64,000 nucleotides of DNA, taken from the NCBI RefSeq assembly GCF_000622145.1, contig NZ_JHWH01000013.1, positions 1 to 64,000 on the forward strand. The letters run 5' to 3'. Source of the stretch: Paracoccus yeei ATCC BAA-599. Lineage in GTDB: Bacteria > Pseudomonadota > Alphaproteobacteria > Rhodobacterales > Rhodobacteraceae. Position numbers and translations under genes: made by a program. This document shows positions 17,345 to 27,157 of this stretch, in pieces (positions within the stretch are counted from its first letter, which is position 1; each line of letters begins with the position of its first letter). Below the pieces are notes generated by a model. It searched no databases, had not been told where the DNA came from, and saw only the letters and a program-made list of their open reading frames with translations.

Positions 17345-17512
17345 ATGCCCCGCTCCTATGTCCATCTCAGCCTCAAGGAACGCCGCAAGATCGCGCGCTG
17401 GCACGAGGCGAATCTCCAGCTTCCCAGATTGTGGACGGCCTCGGTTGGAACGGTTCGCAGAAGATGTCTCGGCTATTGCACAGACGGCCTAAGTCTTCCG
17501 TCAGAGCCTGAT
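17345..17512 (+). pseudogene. IS30-family transposase remnant (N-terminal, frameshifted)
   Basis: An AAAGGAGG ribosome site precedes the ATG. The first residues (PRSYVHLSLKERRKIARWHE) match the N-terminal helix-turn-helix region of IS30-type transposases. The frame then shifts near 17408, and the reading frame one base over continues SPASQIVDGLGW, as expected for this domain. Only about 50 residues of homology remain; the catalytic DDE domain is absent. It lies between the redoxin gene and tRNA-Val, close to the 3' end of the tRNA. Confidence 0.6.
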
Positions 17513-17668
17513 ATCAGAAGCACTCACCCTGCCCCAAGCTTGCGCGCCTCTGCTGTGCGAAGCTGATACCATGTCCGGATAATACCACTCTCCGCTTCAT
17601 CGGGTGTGAGCTTAAACAATTGATTTCACTGATATAATTTCCACCAGCCCAGATAAAACGCAAGGACA

Positions 17669-17743
17669 TGGTGGGGCGGGAGGGGATCGAACCCCCGACC
17701 AACACGGTGTAAACGTGTCGCTCTACCGCTGAGCTACCGCCCC
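17669..17743 (-). tRNA. tRNA-Val (anticodon TAC)
   Basis: The reverse complement starts GGGGCGG and pairs with CCGCCCC. The anticodon loop TTTACAC between ACACG and CGTGT gives anticodon TAC. The T loop reads GGTTCGATCCC and CCA is encoded (TGG at 17669-17671). The IS30 remnant lies about 160 bp beyond its 3' end. Confidence 0.97.
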
Positions 17744-17882
17744 GACTGCGACCGACGCTGCCCGAACCGGGACCATCATGCCGTTGTTTTCCGCGCGTCT
17801 TCCGACCAACGCCCCGGTGGCCGAAGCGCCCGCGCCGGTTGCTGATAGCGCAATGCGGCGGGGCTTGGCAAGCGCGGCACGG

Positions 17883-18290
17883 TCACGCCGAAAAGCCGCG
17901 GCCCGGGCCAAGGATCGGGTCGGCAGCAGGACGCGGCAGGCCCGGGTCGGGGATGCCGGGCCCGCGAACCAGGTCGGGCTCGGCCCCGTCAGGATAGGCA
18001 CCGACCACGGCGAAGTCGAGGCTTGCCTCGATCCGGCAATGGGCGCAGCCGGCGGGGATCACGACCGCGTCGCCCGCCTGCAGGTCGTGGATGGGACCGC
18101 CTTGCCCGCCCAGTTGAACCCGGGCGCGACCCGCATAGACCCCAAGCACCTCATGCGTGGTCGCGTGATAGTGCTGGAAATCATAGATGCCGTCGCGCCA
18201 GGAATTGCTCCAGCCGTTTTCGGCAAAGCGGGCTTCGAACCATGCGGCGCTCGGCTCAGGGCACGCGCCGCGATGGATCAGCGGCGTCAT
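17883..18290 (-). CDS. YjlB-like cupin protein
   Basis: 135 residues. The N-terminal half reads GWSNSWRDGIYDFQHYHATT then HEVLGVYAGRA, the cupin metal motif H-x-H-x4-E of the COG4297/YjlB group, followed by the second cupin block DAVVIPAGCAHC. The function is unknown in the family. Its ATG overlaps the stop of the upstream dehydrogenase gene (ATGA), so the two are cotranslated. The C-terminal 30 residues are Gly/Pro-rich. Confidence 0.82.
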   Translation of the reverse strand: MTPLIHRGACPEPSAAWFEARFAENGWSNSWRDGIYDFQHYHATTHEVLGVYAGRARVQLGGQGGPIHDLQAGDAVVIPAGCAHCRIEASLDFAVVGAYPDGAEPDLVRGPGIPDPGLPRPAADPILGPGRGFSA

Positions 18291-19153
18291 TTCCGCAGAC
18301 GCGCGATCAGCGAGGACGTGTCCCAGCGCCCGCCGCCCATGTTCTGCACGTCCTTGTAGAACTGGTCGACAAGGGCGGTCACCGGCAGGCTGGCGCCGTT
18401 CTCGTCGGCTGCCGCCAGGCAGATCCCCAGGTCCTTGCGCATCCAGTCCACCGCGAAGCCGAAGTCGAAGCGGTTCTCCTCCATCGTCTTGTGGCGGTTC
18501 TGCATCTGCCAGCTGCCGGCGGCACCCTGGCTGATGACCTCGACCACCTCGCTGATGGAAAGCCCGGCCTTTTCGGCGAAATGCAGCGATTCCGACAGGC
18601 CCTGCACCAGACCGGCGATGGCGATCTGGTTGCACATCTTGGTCAACTGCCCCGCACCCGACGGCCCCATCAGCCGGCAGATCCGGGCATAGGCTGCGAT
18701 CACCGGCTCGGCCCTGGCGTAATCTTCGGGCGTGCCGCCGCACATCACCGAAAGCTGCCCGTTTTCGGCCCCCGCCTGCCCGCCCGAGACCGGCGCGTCC
18801 ACAAAGCCCAGGCCGCGTTCGCCGGCCAGCGCCGACAGTTCGCGCGTCACCGCGGCCGAAACGGTCGTGTGATCGACAAAGATCGCGCCCGCCTGCATGC
18901 CGGCAAAGGCGCCCTCGGGGGCCGTGCAGACCTGGCGCAGGTCGTCGTCGTTGCCGACGCAGGCCATGACGAACTCGGCCCCCTCGGCGGCCTCGCGCGC
19001 GGTCGCGGCGGCGCGGCCCGTGTGCTTGCCCGCCCAGGCCTCGGCCTTGGCGGCGGTGCGGTTCCAGACCGTCACCTGGTGCCCGGCCGCCGCCAGATGG
19101 CCCGCCATGGGAAAGCCCATGACCCCCAGTCCCAGAAATGCAACGCGTGCCAT
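18287..19153 (-). CDS. 3-hydroxyisobutyrate dehydrogenase-like NAD(P)-dependent oxidoreductase
   Basis: 288 residues. N-terminal Rossmann motif FLGLGVMGFPMAGHLAAAGH, then DHTTVSAAVTREL and the substrate block FVDAPVSGGQAGAENGQLS, and the catalytic Lys segment GAGQLTKMCNQ. This is the beta-hydroxyacid dehydrogenase family (MmsB/GarR/glyoxylate reductase-like). The exact hydroxyacid cannot be read from the sequence. It starts at 19153 (MARVAFLG) and is followed by an overlapping cupin gene. Confidence 0.88.
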   Translation of the reverse strand: MARVAFLGLGVMGFPMAGHLAAAGHQVTVWNRTAAKAEAWAGKHTGRAAATAREAAEGAEFVMACVGNDDDLRQVCTAPEGAFAGMQAGAIFVDHTTVSAAVTRELSALAGERGLGFVDAPVSGGQAGAENGQLSVMCGGTPEDYARAEPVIAAYARICRLMGPSGAGQLTKMCNQIAIAGLVQGLSESLHFAEKAGLSISEVVEVISQGAAGSWQMQNRHKTMEENRFDFGFAVDWMRKDLGICLAAADENGASLPVTALVDQFYKDVQNMGGGRWDTSSLIARLRK

Positions 19154-19277
19154 CACTTTCTCCCTTGGCTTGTGAAAGGCGCGTTGAACCGGAACGCGCG
19201 CTGTCCTATGCACCCCGATGAATTCCACCACCTGCCGCGGGGGTCAACCACCTCTGCGCCAAGCTTCGGGCGCGTCC

Positions 19278-21734
19278 ATGGTGACACTATTCCGCTGGCT
19301 CGTTCGGCTGACGGTCGGGCTGATCGTGGCATCCTTGGGACTGGGGGCGCTGGTCTGGTATTTTACCATCCGCTCGCTGCCCGACTACAACGCCACCTTC
19401 GACGTGGCGGGCATCGCGGCCCCGGTCGAGATCGTGCGCACGACCGAGGGCGTGCCGCACATCTTCGGCGGCAACGACCGCGACGTGTTCTTTGCCCTTG
19501 GTCTGGCCCATGCCCAGGACCGGCTGTTCCAGATGACCGTCCTGCGCCGCGCCGCCCAGGGCCGCCTGGCCGAGATCTATGGGCCGGGCGCCCTGCCCGC
19601 CGACGATCTGGCGCGCAGGCTGGAACTGTACCGCAATGCCCGCGACTCGGTCGAGGCGCAGGACCCGGAAACGCGCGAGGCGCTGGAGGCCTATGCCGAA
19701 GGGGTCAACGCTTGGATCCACCAGGTGAACCTGGGCGCCCTGGGCCGTGGCGCGCCGGAATTCTTCCTGTTCCCGGACGACATCGCCTATTGGGAGCCGG
19801 CCGATTCCCTGGCGATCCTGAAGCTGCTCGCGGCCAGTGCCTCGGTCCAGATGCGGCGCGAGGTGCTGCGCGCCAGGCTGTCGCTGGCCGCGCCCGAACG
19901 CGGGCAGGAACTGGTCGCCGAGCCGACCGAACCGCCGATGCCCGCCTATGCCTCGCTGTTTCCGGGCGCGCGGTTCACGGGGGCCGAACGGCGCATCGCC
20001 GCGCCCGACTGGGCCGCCAGCCTTGCGGGTTATCTGGCGCCGGCGCAGGGCGCCTCGGGCAGCGGCTGGGCTGCGGCGGCGCGGCGCACGGCGGCCTCGG
20101 GTGCGCTTCTGGCCAATGATCCGCAGTTTGCCCTGACCGCGCCCGGACTGTGGTATCTGGCGCGGCTCGAGCTTGGCTCGGGCGGGGTGATCGGCGGAAC
20201 CATCCCGGGAATCCCGGCGGTGCTGTCCGGCCGCAGCACGCACCTGGCCTGGGGCATCGCCCCCGCCCAGATCGACGACCAGGACCTGCATATCGAGGAA
20301 GTCCAGCCGGGCGACGCCAACCGCTACCGTGGCGCGGGCGGCTGGACCGAGTTCCAGACCCGGCGTGAAACCCTGCGCGTCAAGGGACAGGAGCCGCTGT
20401 CGATCACGCTGCGGCGCACGGAAAACGGCCCCGTCCTGCCACCTGGCCAACTGGACCTGGAGCGCATCCTGCCTGCCGGTCATGTCGCCACCCTGTCCTG
20501 GACCGGAGGCTTTGGCGGCGACACCTCGATGAGCGCGCTGATCGGGCTGATGCGCGCGCCCGAGCGCCAGGTCGCGGTCGAGGGGCTGCGCCGGATGGTC
20601 GCGCCCGCGCTTCTGGTCACGCTGGCCGACGACAACGGCGTGGGCCAGGTGCTGGCGGGCGCCCTGCCCGGCCGCAGTTCCGCGCATCAGACCGCAGGTC
20701 GCCTGCCCATGCCGGGCTGGCTGCCGGACAACCGCTGGGGCAAGCTGCTGCCGGCGCCGGACGCCATGACCACGCTGGCCCCCGCCTCGGGCATGGTGGC
20801 CGCGACCGGCGCCGCCCAGCCGGACGAACCCGTCCTGGGCTTCGACCGGGGCGACCCCTATCGGCAATCCCGCCTGCGCCATCTGATCGACTCGCGCGAG
20901 GTGCATTCCCGCGACAGCTTCATCGCCGCGCAGAACGACATCGTCAGCCCCGTGGCGCGCGCGCTGTTGCCGCTGGTGGGGGCCGACCTGTGGTTCACCG
21001 GAGAGCCCGCGGCCCGGGGCACACCCGAACGCCAGCGTCAGGACGCGCTGGCGCTGCTGGCGAACTGGGACGGCGCCATGAGCGAGCACCTGCCGGAACC
21101 CATGATCTATGTGGCCTGGATGCGGGCGCTTCAGGACCGCATCCTGCGCGATGAACTGGGCCCGCTGGCCGACGACCTGACCCGGCTTTACCCCGATTTT
21201 CTGGAGCGCGTGTTCCGCAACACACGGGGCGCCGGGGTCTGGTGCGACATCCGCCAGTCCGCCCCGGTCGAGACCTGCACCCAGATCGCCCGCCAGGCGC
21301 TGGACGCAGCGCTGCTGGATCTGACGGCACGCTTCGGCCCCGATCTTGCCAGCTGGCGCTGGGGCGACCTGCACCGGGCGCGTCATGTCCATCCGGGCCT
21401 GGGCGACATGCGAGGCGTGTCCTATATCGTCAACCTGATCCAGCCTACCTCGGGATCGGACACGACCATCGCGGCGGCGGGCTTCCTGGGCCGGGGGCCG
21501 AACCCCTGGCAGAACGTGACCGGGGCTGCCTATCGCGGAGTCTATGACCTGGCGGACCCCGACAGTTCCGTCTTTGTCATCTCGACCGGGCAATCGGGCC
21601 ATCCGTTGTCGCGCCATTACGACGACATGGCCGAGCTGTGGCGGCGCGGGGAATATGTCGGCATGTCGCTGGACCCCGGCCTGGCCCGCGCGGGCGCCTC
21701 GGGCATCACCCACCTGCGGCCGGCCCCCGAATAG
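19278..21734 (+). CDS. Penicillin acylase family N-terminal-nucleophile hydrolase
   Basis: 818 residues. An N-terminal signal anchor (about 8-31) is followed by the alpha chain with VEIVRTTEGVPHIFG and the FALGLAHAQDRLFQM helix. The autocatalytic cleavage site is G-Ser262-GW; Ser262 would be the new N-terminal nucleophile of the beta chain. ALLANDPQFALTAPGLWY and IPGIPAVLSGRSTHLAWG follow as expected. The family hydrolyses amides such as penicillins or N-acyl-homoserine lactones, and the substrate here is unknown. The start at 19278 is chosen because the signal anchor follows at once. Confidence 0.9.
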   Translation: MVTLFRWLVRLTVGLIVASLGLGALVWYFTIRSLPDYNATFDVAGIAAPVEIVRTTEGVPHIFGGNDRDVFFALGLAHAQDRLFQMTVLRRAAQGRLAEIYGPGALPADDLARRLELYRNARDSVEAQDPETREALEAYAEGVNAWIHQVNLGALGRGAPEFFLFPDDIAYWEPADSLAILKLLAASASVQMRREVLRARLSLAAPERGQELVAEPTEPPMPAYASLFPGARFTGAERRIAAPDWAASLAGYLAPAQGASGSGWAAAARRTAASGALLANDPQFALTAPGLWYLARLELGSGGVIGGTIPGIPAVLSGRSTHLAWGIAPAQIDDQDLHIEEVQPGDANRYRGAGGWTEFQTRRETLRVKGQEPLSITLRRTENGPVLPPGQLDLERILPAGHVATLSWTGGFGGDTSMSALIGLMRAPERQVAVEGLRRMVAPALLVTLADDNGVGQVLAGALPGRSSAHQTAGRLPMPGWLPDNRWGKLLPAPDAMTTLAPASGMVAATGAAQPDEPVLGFDRGDPYRQSRLRHLIDSREVHSRDSFIAAQNDIVSPVARALLPLVGADLWFTGEPAARGTPERQRQDALALLANWDGAMSEHLPEPMIYVAWMRALQDRILRDELGPLADDLTRLYPDFLERVFRNTRGAGVWCDIRQSAPVETCTQIARQALDAALLDLTARFGPDLASWRWGDLHRARHVHPGLGDMRGVSYIVNLIQPTSGSDTTIAAAGFLGRGPNPWQNVTGAAYRGVYDLADPDSSVFVISTGQSGHPLSRHYDDMAELWRRGEYVGMSLDPGLARAGASGITHLRPAPE

Positions 21735-21794
21735 CCCCGCTTGCATCCGCCGCCGCGCCGGTCATTCTGGCCGCGCCACAGACAGGAACACCCG

Positions 21795-22736
21795 ATGCCG
21801 CGCAAGATCATCATCGACACCGATCCCGGCCAGGACGATGCCGTGGGCATCCTTCTGGCGCTGGCCAGCCCGGAAGTGGAGGTGCTGGCCCTGACCACGG
21901 TTGCCGGCAACGTGCCGCTGGACCTGACCAGCCGCAATGCGCGCATCGTCTGCGAAATCGCGGGCCGGCCCGACATTCCGGTCCATGCCGGCTGCGACGC
22001 GCCGCTGTCGCGCCCCCTGGTCACGGCCGAGCATGTCCACGGCAAGTCTGGCCTGGACGGGATCGCGCTTTTCCAGCCCGCATCGGCGCTGGCGCCCGGC
22101 CATGCCGTCGATGCCATCATCGACATCCTGCGCCGCGAACCCGAGGGCAGCGTCACCCTGGTCGCCATGGGCCCGCTGACGAACCTTGCCACCGCCTTCC
22201 GCCGCGCCCCCGACATCGTGCCGCGCCTGCGGGAAATCGTCCTGATGGGCGGCGCCTATTTCGAGGTCGGCAACATCACCCCCGCGGCCGAGTTCAACAT
22301 CTATGTCGACCCCGAGGCCGCGCAGATCGTCTTTGCCGCCGGCGCGCCGCTGACCGTGCTGCCGCTCGATGTCACCCACAAGGCGCTGACCAGCCGCGAC
22401 TGGATCGAACAGATGCGCGCCTCGGGTCCGGTGGGCCGGGCCGTCGCCGGCTGGACCGACTTCTTCGAACGCTACGACCGCGAAAAATACGGGGCCGAGG
22501 GCGCCCCCCTGCACGACCCCTGCACCATCGCCTGGTTGATCCAGCCGGACCTGTTCGCCGGCCGCCACATCAATGTCGAGATCGAGACGCAGGGCGCGTT
22601 CACCACCGGAATGACCGTCGCCGACTGGTGGCGCGTCACCGGGCGCCCAGCCAATGCCCTGTTCCTGCGGGATGTGGACCGGGACGGGCTTTTCACCCTG
22701 CTGGGCCAGCGGATTACGGGGTTGGACCGCCGCTAG
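21795..22736 (+). CDS. Nucleoside hydrolase (inosine-uridine preferring type)
   Basis: 313 residues. The Asp cluster DTDPGQDDA at residues 8-16 binds calcium. TVAGNVPLD, MGGAYFEVGNITPAAEFN and the C-terminal HDPCTIAWL supply the other metal and ribose ligands. It splits nucleosides to base and ribose in salvage. It follows the penicillin acylase gene by 60 bp on the same strand. Its last 23 bp overlap the convergent skp gene. Confidence 0.93.
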   Translation: MPRKIIIDTDPGQDDAVGILLALASPEVEVLALTTVAGNVPLDLTSRNARIVCEIAGRPDIPVHAGCDAPLSRPLVTAEHVHGKSGLDGIALFQPASALAPGHAVDAIIDILRREPEGSVTLVAMGPLTNLATAFRRAPDIVPRLREIVLMGGAYFEVGNITPAAEFNIYVDPEAAQIVFAAGAPLTVLPLDVTHKALTSRDWIEQMRASGPVGRAVAGWTDFFERYDREKYGAEGAPLHDPCTIAWLIQPDLFAGRHINVEIETQGAFTTGMTVADWWRVTGRPANALFLRDVDRDGLFTLLGQRITGLDRR

Positions 22737-23403
22737 CCGCTCCGGCCGCCGGGGGCTGCGACTGGGGTTGAGGCTGGGGCGCGGCCTGGCCGCTCGTCGC
22801 CACCGGCTTGCCCGCGCCGATATCGCGATTGATCCGGTCGATCAGAACGCCCGTCACATCCACCGACTGGGCCGAGACGAAGATCGCGCTTTGATCCAGC
22901 ACCACCACGGCGCCGCGCTCCTCCATCACCTGCGCCAGCACCGGCAGGGCCGCGCGCAGAAAGGCCGTGCGTTCCTGTTCCACCTGAGCATCCAGGTCGC
23001 GCGCCACCGTGTCGCGTTCGCGGCGCACGGCGACCACGCGCTTGTCGAATTCGTCGGCGCGCTGTCGGAACTCCTCGGGCGGAAGGGTGCCGCGCAGGGT
23101 GGTCAGTTCCTGCTCCTCGGCCGCGAACTGGCTTGCCAGCCGCTCGTTCTCGGCCGCGATCTCACGCGAGCGGCGCTCGACTTCGGCCTGGACCCTCTGC
23201 CCCCACAGCGAGCCCATGAAAAGCCGCTCCTGGTCGATGGTCATGATCGGGGGAAAGCCCCGCTCGGCCCCGGCCGACCGGGTATCGACCACCAGGGGCG
23301 GCACGGCATCGGCCGGCGCACGGGGGGCCGCCGCATCCTGGGCCGTGGCCGGCAAGGCCAGCGCCAGGGCCCAGAGGCTGCCGAGGACCGCCCGTCCCCG
23401 CAT
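22714..23403 (-). CDS. skp: OmpH/Skp-family periplasmic chaperone
   Basis: 229 residues with a signal peptide (about 1-21, ending ATAQ). ILTIDQERLF-like strand (IMTIDQERLFMGSLWGQRV, about 53-71) starts the Skp body, followed by charged coiled-coil arms (about 75-150) and the closing strand AVVVLDQSAIFVS. The C-terminus is a Gln/Pro/Ala-rich tail. It carries unfolded outer-membrane proteins to BamA, whose gene is directly upstream and overlaps by one base. Confidence 0.9.
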   Translation of the reverse strand: MRGRAVLGSLWALALALPATAQDAAAPRAPADAVPPLVVDTRSAGAERGFPPIMTIDQERLFMGSLWGQRVQAEVERRSREIAAENERLASQFAAEEQELTTLRGTLPPEEFRQRADEFDKRVVAVRRERDTVARDLDAQVEQERTAFLRAALPVLAQVMEERGAVVVLDQSAIFVSAQSVDVTGVLIDRINRDIGAGKPVATSGQAAPQPQPQSQPPAAGAASGGPTP

Positions 23404-25739
23404 CAGAACTTGGTCGAAATCGTCAGGTCGAAGGACTGCTCTTCGTCATAGTCCTCTTTCTTCAGCGCCTTGGCGAAGTTGAAGCGCAGCGGACCGATCG
23501 GCGTCGTCCAGAACAGCGAGGCGCCGACCGCCGCGCGCACATGCATCCCGTCATCGACCTCGACGCCGTCATAGCCGGTGGTGTTCTGCAGGCCCCAGAC
23601 GGACCCGGCATCGGCGAACAGGCCGCCCTTGATGCCGTATTCCTCGGGCAGGCCCAGCGGGAACTGCATCTCGGTACGCAGCGCCCAGAAGTAGTTGCCG
23701 CCCAGGGCATCCTCGTTCGGGGCCGCCAGGTCGCGGGGGCCATAGCCGTTCGGCTCGAACCCGCGGATCTTGCCGTTGCCCGAATAGCGGTCCAGGAATC
23801 GGCTGGTCTGGTCGCTCAGCATATAGACCGCGCCCGCTTCGAACTCGGCCAGGAAGGTCACGTTCTCGCGCCAGGCATTGCTTTCGGCACCGGCATAGAT
23901 CGCGCTGGTGACGGATTTCACATCGCCGCCCAGGCCCGCGAAATCCTGGCTGAAGCGCAGCCGATAGCTGGTCAACGGATCCAGTCCGGCGGTGCGGCTG
24001 TCATAGTTGTAGCTGTAGCCAAGGGCCGAGGTGAAATAGCCGCCCTGCTCAAGGTAAAGGATCGGCGACGAACCGACCAGTTCGCTGCTTTCGTCGTCCA
24101 CATGGACCATCTCGACGTCGAACAGCGTGTCCTTGCTGATCTTGTAGCGCAGTTCCAGCCGGGCGCTGTCCGATATCGGGAACTCCAGCCCCGTCTGAAC
24201 TCCGACCGAGCGGGTGTTGTAATCGGCGTTCAGCCGGTCGGTGGTGTTGTACCACAGCTGGAAGCGCGCCCTCAGGTCGCGGCCCAGGAAAAACGGCTCG
24301 ACAAAGGTCAGGCCCGAGCTTTGCGAATCCGAACCGGCGGCGACGGACAGGCTGAGCTCCTGCCCGCGGCCCAGGAAGTTCTTTTCGGTCAGCCCCAGGT
24401 TGAAGCCTACCCCGGTCGAGACGCCATAGCTCACGCCGAACGTCAGGCTGCCCGTGGGCTGCTCCTCGACGTTCACGTCGACGACCACCTGGTCGGGCGC
24501 GGTGCCCTGGCGGCTTTCGGCCTGGACATCGGCGAAATATCCCAGCGCCCGCAACCGCTCGGCCGAGTTCCTGATCTCGCGCGGGTTGAAGGGATCGCCT
24601 TCGACCGTGGCAAACTGCCGGCGGATGACCGAGTCGAGCGTCGTGGTGTTGCCCTCGATGTCGATGCGTTCGACAAAGACGCGCTGGCCGCGGGTCAGGG
24701 CGAATGTCAGGTCCAGCGTCTGGCCGCGTTCGTTGCGGGTGATGCGCGGCTCGATATTGACGAAGTTCAGACCCTTGCGCAGCGCCAGCGCCTCCATCCG
24801 GCGGATGGTCGTGTCGATGGCGGTGGGATTGTAGACCTCGCCCCGGCGCACGCGGTTCTGGTCCGCGAACTCGGCCGCGTCGACCCCGGGGATCTCGCTG
24901 ACCGTGGTCACGTTGCCGAAGGTATAGCGGGGCCCTTCCTGGATCTGGAAGGTGATGTAGAAGGCATCGCGTTCGCGCGCGACCTCGGGCGCCACGGCCT
25001 GGACCTGGAAATCGGCATAGCCGCGCGAGCGATAGAAATCGGTCAGCAGCTTTTCATCGACCGGCAGCCGGTCCGGGGCAAAGGTGTCGCGCCGGATGAA
25101 GTTGCGCAAAAGCCCCGCCTGCTTGGTCTGCAGGACGTTGCGCAGCCGCTGGTCGGAAAACGCCCGGTTGCCGACAAAGCCGATGCGCTCGATCTCGGTC
25201 AGGTCGCCCTCGCGGATCTCGAACACCAGATCGACCCGGTTGCCGTCGCGGCGGATCACCTTGGGATCGACCCGCGCCGCCAGCCGCCCCTGCGAGGCAT
25301 AGACCTTGCTGAGCTCGGCCGCGTCCGCCTCGGCCTGGGCGGGGGAAAAGACGTGGCGGGACTTGGATTTGATGACCTGGGCCAGGTTCTCGTCCTTGAG
25401 CTTGCGGTTGCCTTCGAAGGCGATCGTGTTGATCGTGGGATATTCCGCCACGCGGACGACCAGCGTGCCGCCCGAGGGCACGATCTCGACCCGCTCGAAC
25501 AGGCCCGAGTTCTGCAGCCGCTGATAGGCCGCGTTCAGGTCGCCGCCCGACACGTCCTGCCCGCGCGGCAGGTCCAGATAGGACAGGATCGTCGCGGGCT
25601 CGATCCGCTGGTTCCCTTCGATCCGCACGTTGCTGAAGACATAGGCCGATGCGGGCAGCGGCAGGAACGCCACGGGGCCGGCCATCGTCAGCGCCGAAAT
25701 CAGCGCCACCGCGCCCTTGCCGAGTTTCTTGTCCGTCAT
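23403..25739 (-). CDS. bamA: Outer-membrane protein assembly factor BamA
   Basis: 778 residues. A signal peptide ends near ASAYVFSNVRIEGNQRIEP, followed by five POTRA domains (about 30-425) and a 16-strand beta-barrel ending in the aromatic C-terminus STKF. It inserts barrel proteins into the outer membrane. Barrel loop 6 motif RGF is present as IRGFEPNGYGPRD. It sits between rseP and skp, the standard alphaproteobacterial order. Confidence 0.97.
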   Translation of the reverse strand: MTDKKLGKGAVALISALTMAGPVAFLPLPASAYVFSNVRIEGNQRIEPATILSYLDLPRGQDVSGGDLNAAYQRLQNSGLFERVEIVPSGGTLVVRVAEYPTINTIAFEGNRKLKDENLAQVIKSKSRHVFSPAQAEADAAELSKVYASQGRLAARVDPKVIRRDGNRVDLVFEIREGDLTEIERIGFVGNRAFSDQRLRNVLQTKQAGLLRNFIRRDTFAPDRLPVDEKLLTDFYRSRGYADFQVQAVAPEVARERDAFYITFQIQEGPRYTFGNVTTVSEIPGVDAAEFADQNRVRRGEVYNPTAIDTTIRRMEALALRKGLNFVNIEPRITRNERGQTLDLTFALTRGQRVFVERIDIEGNTTTLDSVIRRQFATVEGDPFNPREIRNSAERLRALGYFADVQAESRQGTAPDQVVVDVNVEEQPTGSLTFGVSYGVSTGVGFNLGLTEKNFLGRGQELSLSVAAGSDSQSSGLTFVEPFFLGRDLRARFQLWYNTTDRLNADYNTRSVGVQTGLEFPISDSARLELRYKISKDTLFDVEMVHVDDESSELVGSSPILYLEQGGYFTSALGYSYNYDSRTAGLDPLTSYRLRFSQDFAGLGGDVKSVTSAIYAGAESNAWRENVTFLAEFEAGAVYMLSDQTSRFLDRYSGNGKIRGFEPNGYGPRDLAAPNEDALGGNYFWALRTEMQFPLGLPEEYGIKGGLFADAGSVWGLQNTTGYDGVEVDDGMHVRAAVGASLFWTTPIGPLRFNFAKALKKEDYDEEQSFDLTISTKF

Positions 25740-25840
25740 CGCTGCCCCTCGCGGTCATTCCTTGGCCGGCGGGTTGGTCCCGCCATAATTGCTTCCGTGG
25801 ATACAGCGAAGCGGGCGGGACTGTCAAAAGGCAACGCCCT

Positions 25841-27157
25841 CTAGGGACAGAAAAGATCGTTGGTGAGGCCAAAGACCATCAATGCCAGGACCGCCGCCAT
25901 TCCCAGCGCCGACAGCACCTCGAGGACGCGGTCCGACGGGCGGCGGCCGGCAATCGCCTCGTAGGTGTAAAACATCAGGTGGCCGCCATCCAGCACCGGC
26001 ACCGGCAGCAGGTTCAGGAAACCGATGGCAGCGGACAGCACCGCGATCCACCAGATGAAGTCGCCCCCGCCCGCCGAGGCCGCCTGCCCCGTGCTTTTGG
26101 CGATGCTGATCGCGCCCCCCAGATTGCAGGTGCCGATCTGTCCCGTCGCCATCGCCCAAAGCCCCGAAACCGAGGATGCGATGATGTCCCAGGTTCGCGC
26201 GACGCCGATCTGCGCCGCCTCGGCCAGCCCCGTGGGCCGGGTCGCCGGGTCAAAGAAGGCGCCCCCGCCGGTGACGCCGATCAGCCAGCGCTTTTCATAG
26301 CCGGTCGCGGTCGGCAGGTCCTGTTCGCGGGGGACCAGGGTATAGTCGGCCTCGCCCTCGCCCGGGCGCCAGATGCGCAGCAGGACGGGACGGCCCTGCG
26401 CCTCGGCCACCTTGTCGCGCAATTCGTCAAAGCGGGTTACGGGATCGTTGTCGATGGCCAGGATCACGTCGCCCGCCCGCAGCCCGGCCGAGGCTGCGGC
26501 GCTGCGGGGCGAAACCCCGGTGATCAGCGGCGGCATCGGCGAGGGGCCGGGAACCGTGACCTCGGCCCCGTCGCGGCGCACCGTCCAGGCATAGGATGGC
26601 TGTGGCGGCAGTTCCCCGGCGATCCGGCCCAGCGATTGCCAGTCCGGGACGGCGCGCCCCTCGACCGCCAGGATGCGGTCGCCGGGCTCAAGCCCGATCT
26701 CGACCCCCGGCGGCACCGGATGCAGCGTGCCCACGGCGGGCTCGTCGGTCGGCATGCCCTGCCACATCGCCATTCCGGCAAAGACCAGGATCGACAATAC
26801 GAAGTTGAAGACCGGCCCCGCCGCCACGGTGGCAAAGCGGGCCCAAAGCGGCGCTCCGGTCAGGCTCTGCCGGGCCCGGTCGGGATCGACGGGAACCGAA
26901 CCTGCGCTGGCCGCGTCGGCGTCGCCCAGGAACCGCACATAGCCGCCCAGCGGGATCGCAGCGACCTGCCACAGGGTCCCGCGCCGGTCGCGGCGGGACA
27001 TCAGCCGGGGCCCGAAGCCCAGCGAGAACACCTCGGCCTTGATGCCCGACAGCCGGCCGATGATGTAGTGGCCGTATTCGTGCACGGTGACGATGATCGA
27101 CAGCGCCAGGATGAAGGCGCCGACCGTCCAGAGCGTATCCACAAGCTGTCCGATCAT
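25841..27157 (-). CDS. rseP: RIP site-2 zinc metalloprotease RseP
   Basis: 438 residues. The zinc motif HEYGH is at residues 26-30 in the first membrane segment, the PDZ region lies at about 125-305 and the second metal motif LPVPVLDGGHL at about 388-398. It cuts transmembrane anti-sigma factors and signal peptide remnants. The start at 27157 forms an ATGA overlap with dxr. The gene is followed 101 bp later by bamA. Confidence 0.95.
   Translation of the reverse strand: MIGQLVDTLWTVGAFILALSIIVTVHEYGHYIIGRLSGIKAEVFSLGFGPRLMSRRDRRGTLWQVAAIPLGGYVRFLGDADAASAGSVPVDPDRARQSLTGAPLWARFATVAAGPVFNFVLSILVFAGMAMWQGMPTDEPAVGTLHPVPPGVEIGLEPGDRILAVEGRAVPDWQSLGRIAGELPPQPSYAWTVRRDGAEVTVPGPSPMPPLITGVSPRSAAASAGLRAGDVILAIDNDPVTRFDELRDKVAEAQGRPVLLRIWRPGEGEADYTLVPREQDLPTATGYEKRWLIGVTGGGAFFDPATRPTGLAEAAQIGVARTWDIIASSVSGLWAMATGQIGTCNLGGAISIAKSTGQAASAGGGDFIWWIAVLSAAIGFLNLLPVPVLDGGHLMFYTYEAIAGRRPSDRVLEVLSALGMAAVLALMVFGLTNDLFCP

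Noticed and set aside
17345..17743. tRNA-Val as an island attachment site
   Set aside because: Only a short IS30 remnant lies near it; no integrase or repeated tRNA end is seen.
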